DNA of 28,981 nucleotides from JBGUVL01 sp045134375 (GTDB taxonomy: Bacteria; Bacillota_I; Bacilli_A; Erysipelotrichales; Erysipelotrichaceae), in NCBI GenBank assembly GCA_045134375.1, contig JBGUVL010000021.1, positions 1 to 28,981 on the forward strand. The letters are read 5' to 3'. Under the pieces are notes generated by a model. That model saw only the letters and a program-made list of their open reading frames with translations. It searched no databases and had not been told where the DNA came from. Within the stretch, counting starts at the first letter, position 1. The number at the start of each line of letters is the position of its first letter. A program made the translations under genes and the position numbers. Shown piece after piece: positions 1 to 7,546 of this stretch.

Positions 1-15
1 AAAGGAGGTACTCTT

Positions 16-561
16 ATGAAAGTACAAATTTATGGAAAAAATATCACCGTTACCCCAGCGATTGCTGAAAAAGTGGAGAGCAAGCTGAAGGTACTTGAAA
101 AGTACTTTATCATTGATGAGAACACAACTGCAAATGTGGTGGTTCGTGTTTATCCAAGAGGACAAAAAATTGAGGTTACCATCCCTACTAAAGTTGCTGT
201 ACTTCGTGCAGAAGTGATGCATGAAGATCTATATGCGGCAATTGATTTAGTGATTGATAAACTAGAAGATCAGATTCGTAGAGCAAAGACAAGATTATCT
301 AGAAAAGGAAAAGAAAAACTGGCAATGGCTTTTGTAGAAGAAGATATGCCGGTGGAAGAAGACATCAATGGCGATGACTTTGATGATGAAGTTGTTCGAA
401 CGAAGAGCATTTCACCAGATGTAATGGATTTGGATGAAGCTATTATGAGAATGGAAATGCTAAATCACAGTTTCTTTATTTATACTGATGTGGAGACGGA
501 TGGAATTTCTGTTGTATATAAACGAAATGATGGCGGCTATGGCTGCATTGAAGTAGAATAA
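16..561 (+). CDS. hpf: Long-form ribosome hibernation promoting factor
   Basis: Ribosome-associated protein that dimerises 70S ribosomes into inactive 100S particles in stationary phase. The 181-residue protein has the two parts of the long form: an N-terminal S30AE/YfiA domain (about residues 1-100, starting MKVQIYGKNITVT) that sits in the mRNA/tRNA channel, an acidic linker (about 105-125), and a C-terminal dimerisation domain (about 128-181) with the family-typical SFFIYTDVETDGISVVYKR and YGCIEVE patterns. The length matches long HPF of Bacillota (about 180-190) rather than the short enterobacterial form. A strong AAAGGAGG lies at positions 1-8, 7 bases before the ATG. The promoter is outside the window. 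The gene is followed directly by an intrinsic terminator, so it looks monocistronic or last in its operon. Confidence 0.96.
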   Translation: MKVQIYGKNITVTPAIAEKVESKLKVLEKYFIIDENTTANVVVRVYPRGQKIEVTIPTKVAVLRAEVMHEDLYAAIDLVIDKLEDQIRRAKTRLSRKGKEKLAMAFVEEDMPVEEDINGDDFDDEVVRTKSISPDVMDLDEAIMRMEMLNHSFFIYTDVETDGISVVYKRNDGGYGCIEVE

Positions 562-579
562 TAATCATAAAAGATAAGC

Positions 580-607
580 GGAAGCATCATGGATGCTTCC
601 CTTTTTT
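580..607 (+). terminator. Intrinsic terminator of hpf
   Basis: A perfect 9-bp stem GGAAGCATC (580-588) / GATGCTTCC (592-600) with a 3-base ATG loop is followed by C and six T (602-607). It sits 19 bases after the hpf stop codon. Confidence 0.92.
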
Positions 608-1144
608 AGTTGGATTGACATAGCAATGTTTTATGATAACAGTCCACCAAGGAGTAGTTATCGAAAAACTCAAAAATGACTTGTCGGTTTCCCATCGTGA
701 GGCGAGGGAGAAGAAGCAATAGCGAAATCGTAGCTCTATGGAAAGAAACTAAATACAAAGGTGTTTGTGGCAGATGCGTTGACCGATAACAACAAACAGT
801 AAGGTCATAGTACCAAAAGAAATTTCGGGAAAGAACAAACAATTCAAAGCATCCGTTTAAAATGTTTGTTTCATCGGTTTTGCGAGTAGAAATCCCTAAG
901 CCAAACGGAAGAGTACGAAAACTTGGTTTCAAGGGAAATGTAACGTAAGGAAGATAGCACCATCGAGCAATCTAAAATATCTTGGTTTTGGCTTTTGTAG
1001 CGATAAAAGCGATGAGAAGCAAAATTACATCAAATAGATGAGCATCAAAGGACGATGTTATGGATTGTGATTGGAAAACGAATGATAACTGCATAGAAAA
1101 AATTGTGGCACAAATTTCGTTTTGGCAAAAGCAATTTCAAAAGA

Positions 1145-1175
1145 AATACTGACCAAGCGAGGCTTGATCAGTATT
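1145..1175 (-). terminator. Candidate terminator for the DUF2779 gene
   Basis: AATACTGACCAAG (1145-1157) and CTTGATCAGTATT (1163-1175) form a 13-position hairpin with a single C-A mismatch and a CGAGG loop. Read on the minus strand the stem runs into a T-rich tract (TATTTCTTTT, reaching about 1135), so it could end transcripts of the gene whose stop is at 1284. It lies inside the remnant maturase reading frame. Confidence 0.45.
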
Positions 1176-1217
1176 TTGGACTACTACCAAACGATAGAAA
1201 ATAGTATTTTAAATAAA

Positions 1218-1249
1218 ACCGCTGTGTGTCGAATGGCATGTGTGGTGGT
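1218..1249 (+). other. Group II intron domain V (relic)
   Basis: ACCGC at 1218-1222 pairs with GTGGT at 1245-1249; the stem continues through mainly G-T pairs to GTC (1228-1230) / GGC (1235-1237, read as pairs with the opposite arm) around a GAAT loop at 1231-1234. The arrangement matches the short D5 type with a CGC catalytic triad (1220-1222) seen in group IIC-like introns. The many wobble pairs suggest either drift or retained pairing under weak constraint. Confidence 0.7.
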
Positions 1250-1252
1250 GTA

Positions 1253-1281
1253 AGAGGGTGGTTAATTCCATCCTACTTCAT
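1253..1281 (+). other. Group II intron domain VI and 3' end (relic)
   Basis: AGAGGGTGG (1253-1261) pairs with CCATCCT (1268-1274) and CT (1276-1277), leaving A1275 as a single bulged base. The loop is TTAATT (1262-1267). A bulged adenosine 7 bases from the 3' end is the expected branch point of a group II intron, and the sequence ends CAT at 1281. The DUF2779 gene on the other strand ends only 3 bases further on. Confidence 0.7.
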
Positions 1282-1283
1282 TG

Positions 1284-2747
1284 CTATTGCGATAATTGTT
1301 GCAAGATCCAGTGATAGATAAGTACCATGGCGTATGTATCCATGGCACAATAGGCAAGTAATTCTTGTAGCGTTTCTTGCTTAGCGCTCGCACTTTCTTC
1401 ATCTAGCAGACGATAGTTACGAACGGCTTCCATGCCGTGCGAAATATCTAGGTCCGCATAATCATAATCCGTGAATATGGCAACGAGTTTTTTTAATGAA
1501 TACATTCCTGCCATGCGATTGTCATAAATTAAGCCATTAGCAAAAGGAATCGACAAGTCAATCATGCGTTCCCAAATGCTTTTTAATGCTGCTTCATATT
1601 CAGGAAATTGCTTAGCCAATTGTTTTAAACGAAGTTTTTCTGCTCCTTCCACATTATAACAAATGACACTTCCTTCTTTCGGAATATCGTTCAATAAATG
1701 TTCGATAAATGCCTTTCTGCAATCCTGCATTCCTAAATATTCTTTATGAATGAGTTCAGCACCATGATTGGTTTCAATATGCAAAGAATATTGAAAGGTG
1801 AGGACATCGAATGGTTTCATCTCTGGGTAAGGGGGATAGGCATACGTTTCCCATTCAAAATCTAAGTAGGAGATAGGATATTTCACATTCGCAACCAAAC
1901 AGTTCCGCACGGCGCCATGATCAAAAAACATAGTCCCTGTTTTTGCCGCATACAGCTGTGCATATTGATGTCGGGTTCCTTCGATTTGTTCCATATCCAC
2001 ATCTTTCATATCAGAGATACCTTCTTCTAATAATGCAAACTTACGACTGCTACTGACTAGATTCAAGATTGAAGTATCTTTGTTAGGAGTATGGAAACAA
2101 CGTTCAAAGTAAGGACACTTATGTTTTCTAGTGCAAATATTTGTACGTTTTTTGATCATTTCCTCTTGCGAGAGTATTTCGTCCACTTGTTTTAATAATG
2201 GATCAAGATCACGAATTTTCTTTTCGATTAATGTCATTACTTTTTCGGCACGATGGTTTTTTTCGTTGTAGAAAAAATCATTGATAATAAGGAGCTCCTC
2301 AACATCCAATTGCTCTTTTCGGATATATTCACTGTTTAAATGAATCAATCGTACTTTTTCAATTGAAATATTAAGTTGTTGAAGGACCCAAATATGATCA
2401 GCAATCAATTGTGCATCGCTTTCTTTTGGGTAGCAAGCGGCATAGGTGAAATAGATGCGATAGCCACTTTTTCTTTTCTCCATCAAGGGAATGCGAATTC
2501 GCAAGTCGTGATATTCAAAGCGAGTATGAAAAAAGAAATCATATTCCTTTTCTTGTTGAAAGAATACGTCATTTTCATCTCCTGTTTTTCCTTCGAACCA
2601 ATGTGTTATGTTCAACCGTTTTCTAGTCAATGCATTGATATCTTCATTATAGTAAATAAATGGTTGAAAATGCTGTGGTTCATGTTTTGATAGCCACAGC
2701 ATTTTATCACAGCGTTCCATTTTTTTGATGTCAGAAATATGCTTCAT
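1284..2747 (-). CDS. DUF2779 protein: Cas4-like N-part plus DEDD exonuclease
   Basis: A 487-residue protein of the DUF2779 family; the biological role of the family is not established. The N-terminal part (about 1-240) resembles Cas4/PD-(D/E)XK proteins: four cysteines C13, C205, C211 and C217 are placed as for an iron-sulfur cluster, and VRLIHLNSEYIRKEQLDVEEL (132-152) is a strong family stretch. The C-terminal part (about 290-487) is a DnaQ-like exonuclease fold with D296 and E298 in YLDFEWE, D397 in RMIDLSIPF, and D470 in YCAMDT, i.e. a complete DEDD set, plus SLKK (417-420). The PD-(D/E)XK catalytic positions appear lost: where relatives have a RAD(I/L) and an E-V-K motif, this protein reads RIPLM (85-89) and RIYFTYAACYPKE (97-109). 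Start chosen at the first ATG, with AGGTGAT upstream. Divergent from the M20 gene and apparently monocistronic. Confidence 0.85.
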   Translation of the reverse strand: MKHISDIKKMERCDKMLWLSKHEPQHFQPFIYYNEDINALTRKRLNITHWFEGKTGDENDVFFQQEKEYDFFFHTRFEYHDLRIRIPLMEKRKSGYRIYFTYAACYPKESDAQLIADHIWVLQQLNISIEKVRLIHLNSEYIRKEQLDVEELLIINDFFYNEKNHRAEKVMTLIEKKIRDLDPLLKQVDEILSQEEMIKKRTNICTRKHKCPYFERCFHTPNKDTSILNLVSSSRKFALLEEGISDMKDVDMEQIEGTRHQYAQLYAAKTGTMFFDHGAVRNCLVANVKYPISYLDFEWETYAYPPYPEMKPFDVLTFQYSLHIETNHGAELIHKEYLGMQDCRKAFIEHLLNDIPKEGSVICYNVEGAEKLRLKQLAKQFPEYEAALKSIWERMIDLSIPFANGLIYDNRMAGMYSLKKLVAIFTDYDYADLDISHGMEAVRNYRLLDEESASAKQETLQELLAYCAMDTYAMVLIYHWILQQLSQ

Positions 2748-2846
2748 TGCTAATCACCTGTATTAATTCCTTGTTTATGATAGCATAAATCTGCTAATTT
2801 TACTATGACAGGATGAACGAACCGTAGTTTTTTACAAAAAATCGGG

Positions 2847-2852
2847 TATAAT
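2847..2852 (+). promoter_or_regulatory. -10 box of the M20-cpsB promoter
   Basis: A perfect TATAAT lies 26 bases before the ATG at 2878. The expected -35 position (about 2824-2830, GTAGTTT) is weak; the better TTTACA at 2831-2836 is too close (10 bases). Confidence 0.5.
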
Positions 2853-2877
2853 ATAGAAAAAAAAGGGAGGTTTCCTT

Positions 2878-4041
2878 ATGATAGAAGTGCGAGAAGAGAT
2901 TCAACAAATGTTAGACGAGGTAAGAGCGAATCGTCGCTATCTTCATCAACATCCAGAACTTGAATTAGATACGGTACATACCAAAGCTTATTTAATTGAA
3001 CAAATTCAATCCTATGGGGGATTTACCATTCATGAAGGTTATGCTGAAAATGGTTTTGTTGCAACGATGAAAAAAAGTGATGACTCTTTGTATATTGGGT
3101 TTCGAACGGATATGGATGCTTTGGCTATGATGGATTTAGTATCTTGTGATTATGCATCCAAATGGGAAGGAAGAGCACATGCATGTGGTCATGATGGACA
3201 TATGGCAATCCTACTTGGATTGGCCCATTATTTTAGTCGGCATCAAAAAGAGATCAAAGCAAATATTGCTCTTATCTTTCAACCAGGTGAGGAAGGGCCA
3301 GGCGGGGCTAAGTGTATGATAGAAGATGGCTTGCTAAAGGATTTTCCGCTTTCTTGTATCATTGGTACTCATTTGATGGGCGATGTAGAAAAAGGTAAAA
3401 TTGCTTGTCGTAGTGGTGCTATGATGGCAAGAAATGGAGAAGTTGATATTCATCTTTATGGGCAAAGTGCGCATGGAGCAATGCCACAATTAGGGAATGA
3501 TGCTTTAATGGGAGCAGCTTCTTTACTTTTACAAATGCAGACGATTCATTCGCGTAATATGGATCCGTTGTGTTCTGCTGTATTGACCTTTGGAAAAATG
3601 GAAGCAGGTCATGTTCGAAATGTCATTTGTGATCATGTAGTATTAGAAGGAACGATGCGTGCTTTTGATGATAGCGTATATGAAATGATGAAAGAAAAAA
3701 TTCAACAGATGAGTGAAGGTGTTGCGAAAAGTTTTCATTTGAAGGCAGACGTTTTGATTCGCGATGGCTATTATGTTGTCAATAATGATGAACAATTAGA
3801 CCAATTATTGCAACAAGTGGTGGGAGAAGATTATGTATTGCAGCAACCAAAAATGATAGCGGAAGATTTTTCTTTTTATCAAAGAGAAGTTCCGGGACTT
3901 TTCTTCTATACGGGTGTGAAAGATGATCAGCATTCAAAACAGATTCACAACAGTCGCTTTGATTTTGATGAAAGCGCATTGTTGTATGCGATTGAGATAG
4001 AAGTTCGCTTATTCGAGGAAATGAAGGGTTTCTATGATTGA
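2878..4041 (+). CDS. M20 family metallo-amidohydrolase
   Basis: Zinc-dependent hydrolase of N-acylated amino acids, in the hippurate hydrolase / IAA-amino acid hydrolase / N-acetyl-diaminopimelate deacetylase branch (M20D). Seen in the sequence: HQHPEL (24-29), TDMDAL (78-82), the metal site ACGHDGHMA (C103, H105), PGEEGPGGA (E138, E139), H165 in GTHLM, and HNSRFDFDE near the C-terminus. Residues about 185-300 form the lid/dimerisation domain (QSAHGAMPQ). The 387-residue length is typical. No signal peptide, so cytoplasmic. Start supported by AAAAGGGAGG 8 bases upstream. The stop overlaps the start of the PHP phosphatase gene by 8 bases, so the two are translationally coupled. The substrate cannot be read from sequence; the diaminopimelate branch would fit cell-wall context but is not shown. 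Confidence 0.92.
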   Translation: MIEVREEIQQMLDEVRANRRYLHQHPELELDTVHTKAYLIEQIQSYGGFTIHEGYAENGFVATMKKSDDSLYIGFRTDMDALAMMDLVSCDYASKWEGRAHACGHDGHMAILLGLAHYFSRHQKEIKANIALIFQPGEEGPGGAKCMIEDGLLKDFPLSCIIGTHLMGDVEKGKIACRSGAMMARNGEVDIHLYGQSAHGAMPQLGNDALMGAASLLLQMQTIHSRNMDPLCSAVLTFGKMEAGHVRNVICDHVVLEGTMRAFDDSVYEMMKEKIQQMSEGVAKSFHLKADVLIRDGYYVVNNDEQLDQLLQQVVGEDYVLQQPKMIAEDFSFYQREVPGLFFYTGVKDDQHSKQIHNSRFDFDESALLYAIEIEVRLFEEMKGFYD

Positions 4042-4750
4042 TACTCATTGTCATATTTTATGGGGCATAGATGATGGGGCAAAGGATCGATGGGAATGCA
4101 TTGAAATGTTGAAAAGTGCTGCTAAGGATGGGATCCAAGTCATTGCAGCGACAAGTCACATCAAAGAGCCGATTTTCAATAATGATAAAGATCGATTGCA
4201 CAAAGCAAAAGTGGAACTGGAAAAAGCAATTAAAAAACATCAAATAGGAATTCAGATTGTAACAGGAGCTGAGAACTTCGTCTCATTTTCAACGATGCAT
4301 AAGTTAAAGGAACATCAGTTTGTCCCATATGAAAATAGTAATTATCTATTAGTTGAATTTTCTTGGACCATTAATATGCGAGATCATCCTACTCGATTTT
4401 TGCGTGCAATCATCAAAGAAGGGTATCGTCCTGTAATCGCTCATCCAGAACGTTATCAATGGGTGCATCAGGATTATAGCTTATTGAAAACATGGCAAAA
4501 AATGGGATGTCTATTACAAGTGAATCGGACGAGTATTTTAGGTTTGGATAAACGAGAAAAAGCCAATCAGATTGTAAAAACGATGTTGGAGGATGGTTTG
4601 GTTGATGTGATTGCTAGTGATGCCCATCATCCTTATGAACCACGGGTTGCAAAATTAAGTGACGTTTATCAATCCATTGCATCTACCTATGGAAAATCCA
4701 AAGCGGATCTTTATTTCTATCATAATCCTGCCAAAATAATTGGGCGATAA
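4034..4750 (+). CDS. CpsB/YwqE-type PHP tyrosine-protein phosphatase
   Basis: Manganese-dependent phosphatase of the PHP superfamily that in capsule and exopolysaccharide systems dephosphorylates the tyrosine kinase that controls polymer export. Metal-ligand motifs visible: MIDTHCHILWGIDDG (H5, H7), ATSHIKEP (H42), GAENFVS, IAHPERYQW and SDAHHP near the C-terminus. The 238-residue length fits (about 240-255). It starts 8 bases inside the end of the upstream M20 gene. No tyrosine kinase, Wzz-like adaptor or glycosyltransferase is nearby, so it is an orphan copy and its partner must be elsewhere, or it acts on another phospho-substrate. Confidence 0.9.
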   Translation: MIDTHCHILWGIDDGAKDRWECIEMLKSAAKDGIQVIAATSHIKEPIFNNDKDRLHKAKVELEKAIKKHQIGIQIVTGAENFVSFSTMHKLKEHQFVPYENSNYLLVEFSWTINMRDHPTRFLRAIIKEGYRPVIAHPERYQWVHQDYSLLKTWQKMGCLLQVNRTSILGLDKREKANQIVKTMLEDGLVDVIASDAHHPYEPRVAKLSDVYQSIASTYGKSKADLYFYHNPAKIIGR

Positions 4751-4779
4751 AAAAACATATCAAAGTGATATGTTTTTTT
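4749..4779. terminator. Bidirectional terminator between cpsB-like gene and PBP1A
   Basis: AAAAAACATATCA (4750-4762) and TGATATGTTTTTT (4766-4778) form a perfect hairpin with an AAG loop. The stem is flanked by A-runs on the left and T-runs on the right, so it can serve both convergent genes (stops at 4750 plus and 4791 minus). Confidence 0.88.
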
Positions 4780-4790
4780 ATTTATGTAAA

Positions 4791-7544
4791 TTATTGTCCG
4801 ATGTAAACGTTATAACTTAATCCTCCGTTTACTTCCATTCCAACGGCAATCGTTGATTTATTAGTATCCAATTTACCTGCACTGACGTCATTGCTTGGCA
4901 AATAGTTTAACTGTACTCCTGGAATATTGGCTGCAGCCCATATTTGAACGGCATTAACTGCACTGTTAAAGTCATTGGTATTATTGAATATTGCTTCAAA
5001 ATCACTGCCAATCTTATATTTTGTTTGTGCATCACTAGTCAGTGTTTTACAGATTTGGTTACTCTTTGTATTCTTGTCCTTTTCATAAGCATAGTAACCA
5101 CATACTTTTACTTCGTCTCCTCCACTACTGTTAATTTTTGTTGTAATGGATTCGTTGTTTCCAAAACTGTTTGTCACAAGGTTACCATTGATATAGATGT
5201 CGTAGAAATAACGTACTGCTCCAAAAATTTGTGCTTTCGAGAATTTTGGTTTATATTTGAAGGTTACACCTCCCGCTTTTACAGTAATCTCACCATTATC
5301 TCCAGAGAGAGCTTCTTCTTTTGGATATTTACTGTATTTCATCGTCAATGTATTGTTCTCTAAAGTGATATTGAAATCACTTAGAGAAGACAATTCATCT
5401 GGCGCTATCGTACTTTCTGTTTTCGCATATTTGGAACGAATTAGACCGGTTACCATGTTGCCGCCACTAGAACTAGTTGCATATGGGAATAATCCTTGTA
5501 TATGAGAAATATTGACTACTCCTGCAGGACGAGCAATTTCATCCCCACTGCCATCTTGTGATAGATTATCTAATAAACTACGTGTAATGGCACCTTCAAT
5601 TCCTAGATATAATTTTGATTCATCGAAATAATTGTTGGGATTACTCATATATTCTTCATATCCGAGCCAAGTAGCAACGGTATATCGATTCGTGTACGCA
5701 ACCATCCATTTATCTTTAGAACTTCCCTCAGGAATCGCTAAGCCGGCAGGGGCATCTGTGGTTCCTGATTTTGCATAGATTGCATAGGGAGCACCACTTA
5801 ATCCTTTGATTGTGTTATATCCTGCAGTAATGTTGTTGCGTAGAATGTAGGACATCAGATAAGCAGATTCCTCCGAACAAGCGGATACACTTTCATAATC
5901 CGCTTCATAGTCTTCTATGTCTTTGTTTTCAAAATCAATTTTTACAACGGTATGTGGTTCGATATAATTTCCAGAATTCGCTAAGATGGCATAACCACCA
6001 GCTAATTCTTCTGTTGTCATTGCTAATTCTGCACCACCAATTGACATTCCTGCGGAGAAATTGTCACTGGTTATCATATCCCATCCAATTTTATGATAGA
6101 AATCGATCATTTTGGATTCCCCAATGGCGTCTCTTACCGCTAAGAATGTTTTGTAAGCGGGAATGTTGTAAGAATTTCCAACCGCATCCTTAAAGGTAAC
6201 ATCACCATGAAATTGACGATCGGCATTATACATTGTTTGCCCATCGGCGGTATAATTGTCAACCGGTGTATCGGCAAATACATGTTCGGTAGAATAGCCA
6301 AGATCTTCAAATGATAAAACATATTCCATCAAAGGTTTTGCGGTGGATCCTATTTGGTGTGCAACCATGGTACCGTGATTCATACGAACATCACCACCAT
6401 AGCTTCGTCCTCCACCGATGGCTTTGATTTCCCCAGTCTGATTATCCAAAGCAGTAAATCCAGTTGTCATTCTTTCATCCGGGAATTCAACCACTTCACC
6501 ATTTAAGATGGAATCGGCGATTTCCTGTGCCTCGCGATCCATTGATGTATAAATCTTCATCGGTGTGGTATAAGGATCTTTACCTGTTTTTTCTCTGACT
6601 TCCTCGATGACCGCATCAATGTAACTCTGATACGCTTCCGTGTCAAAATTGCTGGCGCCATTCAATTGAAAAGACAATTTGCTAGAACGTGCTAGATAAT
6701 ATTCGTTTTCACTAATGTAGCCGTGATTTAGCATTTGACTTAGTACTTGGTTACGTCGTTGTGTAGCTCTTTCCAAATAACTTGCAGAAGTGCCACTTTC
6801 ATCAACGTTGTATGGATTATAAGCACCAGGGGCATTGATAACACCAGCTAAGAATGCCGCTTCGCTCAATGTTAGATTTTTTGCTTCTTTACCAAAATAA
6901 TATTGCGCTCCCTTTTCAATTCCTCGAGCAGCACCACCAAAATTAATCGAATTCAGATAGTATTCCATGATGGTCTTTTTATCTAATTTCGATTCCACAT
7001 CCATCGATTTAAAAATTTCCACTAGTTTTTGTTCCAATTTTTCTATCGTTGATTGCTGTTTGATTTCCGTTGCGTTTTCATCGTTGAACAAACGAACATC
7101 GATAAGCTGCATGGTTAGTGTAGAACCACCTTGTACAATGCTGCCACTGGTAACATTTGCCATTCCCGATTTGATGAAACGTGGTAAGTCAAAACCATTA
7201 TGTTTAAAGAAACGGGAATCTTCGATGGAAAGAAAAGCATCAATTACGACTTGTGGAATTTCATCGTAAGAGATGTTTTCTCGAACGCCACTTCCTCCGG
7301 ATAATGTTGCAAACTCTTTTCCTTCATCATCATAGATAATGGAAGAACTGTCGCTTGTTAATCCGTCAATTTTGTTCATGATTTCACTGTTGCTTAAAAC
7401 GTTTTGTACCAAAGCAAATGTGACGGTGCTTCCGATGACCAACAGGGAAAGAAAAATAACACAAATGGCATTTACGATACTACGCTTTGTCATCTTCTTG
7501 CGTGGTTTTCTTGCGGTTGTTTGTTTGTTCGATTCTTTAGCCAT
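4791..7544 (-). CDS. ponA: Class A penicillin-binding protein (PBP1A)
   Basis: Bifunctional peptidoglycan glycosyltransferase and DD-transpeptidase. Order: basic cytoplasmic tail (1-21), one membrane helix (about 22-46), GT51 glycosyltransferase (about 80-260) with catalytic E108 in SIEDSRFFKHNG, GGSTLTMQL (139-147) and KKTIMEYYLN, then the transpeptidase (about 350-640) with S400-TAK403, S458-Y-N460 and K592-SGTT. The 917-residue chain ends in a roughly 230-residue extracellular extension with a beta-rich look (YDIYINGN, VKVCGYYAY) and no domain I can name. Strong AAGGAGG before the ATG. Second gene of a recU-ponA operon with 2 bases between them, as in B. subtilis. The spacer region after GGSTLTMQL (LFNDENATEIKQQSTIEKL) is longer than in textbook PBP1A. 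Confidence 0.96.
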   Translation of the reverse strand: MAKESNKQTTARKPRKKMTKRSIVNAICVIFLSLLVIGSTVTFALVQNVLSNSEIMNKIDGLTSDSSSIIYDDEGKEFATLSGGSGVRENISYDEIPQVVIDAFLSIEDSRFFKHNGFDLPRFIKSGMANVTSGSIVQGGSTLTMQLIDVRLFNDENATEIKQQSTIEKLEQKLVEIFKSMDVESKLDKKTIMEYYLNSINFGGAARGIEKGAQYYFGKEAKNLTLSEAAFLAGVINAPGAYNPYNVDESGTSASYLERATQRRNQVLSQMLNHGYISENEYYLARSSKLSFQLNGASNFDTEAYQSYIDAVIEEVREKTGKDPYTTPMKIYTSMDREAQEIADSILNGEVVEFPDERMTTGFTALDNQTGEIKAIGGGRSYGGDVRMNHGTMVAHQIGSTAKPLMEYVLSFEDLGYSTEHVFADTPVDNYTADGQTMYNADRQFHGDVTFKDAVGNSYNIPAYKTFLAVRDAIGESKMIDFYHKIGWDMITSDNFSAGMSIGGAELAMTTEELAGGYAILANSGNYIEPHTVVKIDFENKDIEDYEADYESVSACSEESAYLMSYILRNNITAGYNTIKGLSGAPYAIYAKSGTTDAPAGLAIPEGSSKDKWMVAYTNRYTVATWLGYEEYMSNPNNYFDESKLYLGIEGAITRSLLDNLSQDGSGDEIARPAGVVNISHIQGLFPYATSSSGGNMVTGLIRSKYAKTESTIAPDELSSLSDFNITLENNTLTMKYSKYPKEEALSGDNGEITVKAGGVTFKYKPKFSKAQIFGAVRYFYDIYINGNLVTNSFGNNESITTKINSSGGDEVKVCGYYAYEKDKNTKSNQICKTLTSDAQTKYKIGSDFEAIFNNTNDFNSAVNAVQIWAAANIPGVQLNYLPSNDVSAGKLDTNKSTIAVGMEVNGGLSYNVYIGQ

Positions 7545-7546
7545 AA

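Larger units (their letters stand above)
609..1281 (+). mobile_element. Degraded group II intron with RT/maturase remnants
   Basis: This gene-free stretch is a group II intron relic. Three plus-strand pieces read like an intron-encoded reverse transcriptase but in different frames or broken by stops: RVEIPKPNGRVRKLG (883-927, resembling the early RT motif VEIPKPDGGxRxLGIP), LKYLGFGF (972-995, thumb-like) and ISKEILTKRGLISILDYY (1134-1187, like the C-terminal end of the family). The RT core with the YADD motif is absent, so a large internal deletion is likely: about 0.67 kb remains where an intact intron is about 2 kb. The 3' end keeps domain V and domain VI folds and ends CTTCAT, compatible with the AY intron end. 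The 5' boundary is set only by the hpf terminator; no good GUGYG start is visible. The minus-strand open frame at 606-932 is not believed to be a gene. Confidence 0.8.

Noticed and set aside
606..932. Minus-strand open frame of 108 codons
   Set aside because: No ribosome binding site or family resemblance, and the plus strand here reads as broken group II intron sequence.
2829..2836. TTTACA as -35 of the M20 promoter
   Set aside because: Only 10 bases from the TATAAT, too close for a sigma-A promoter.
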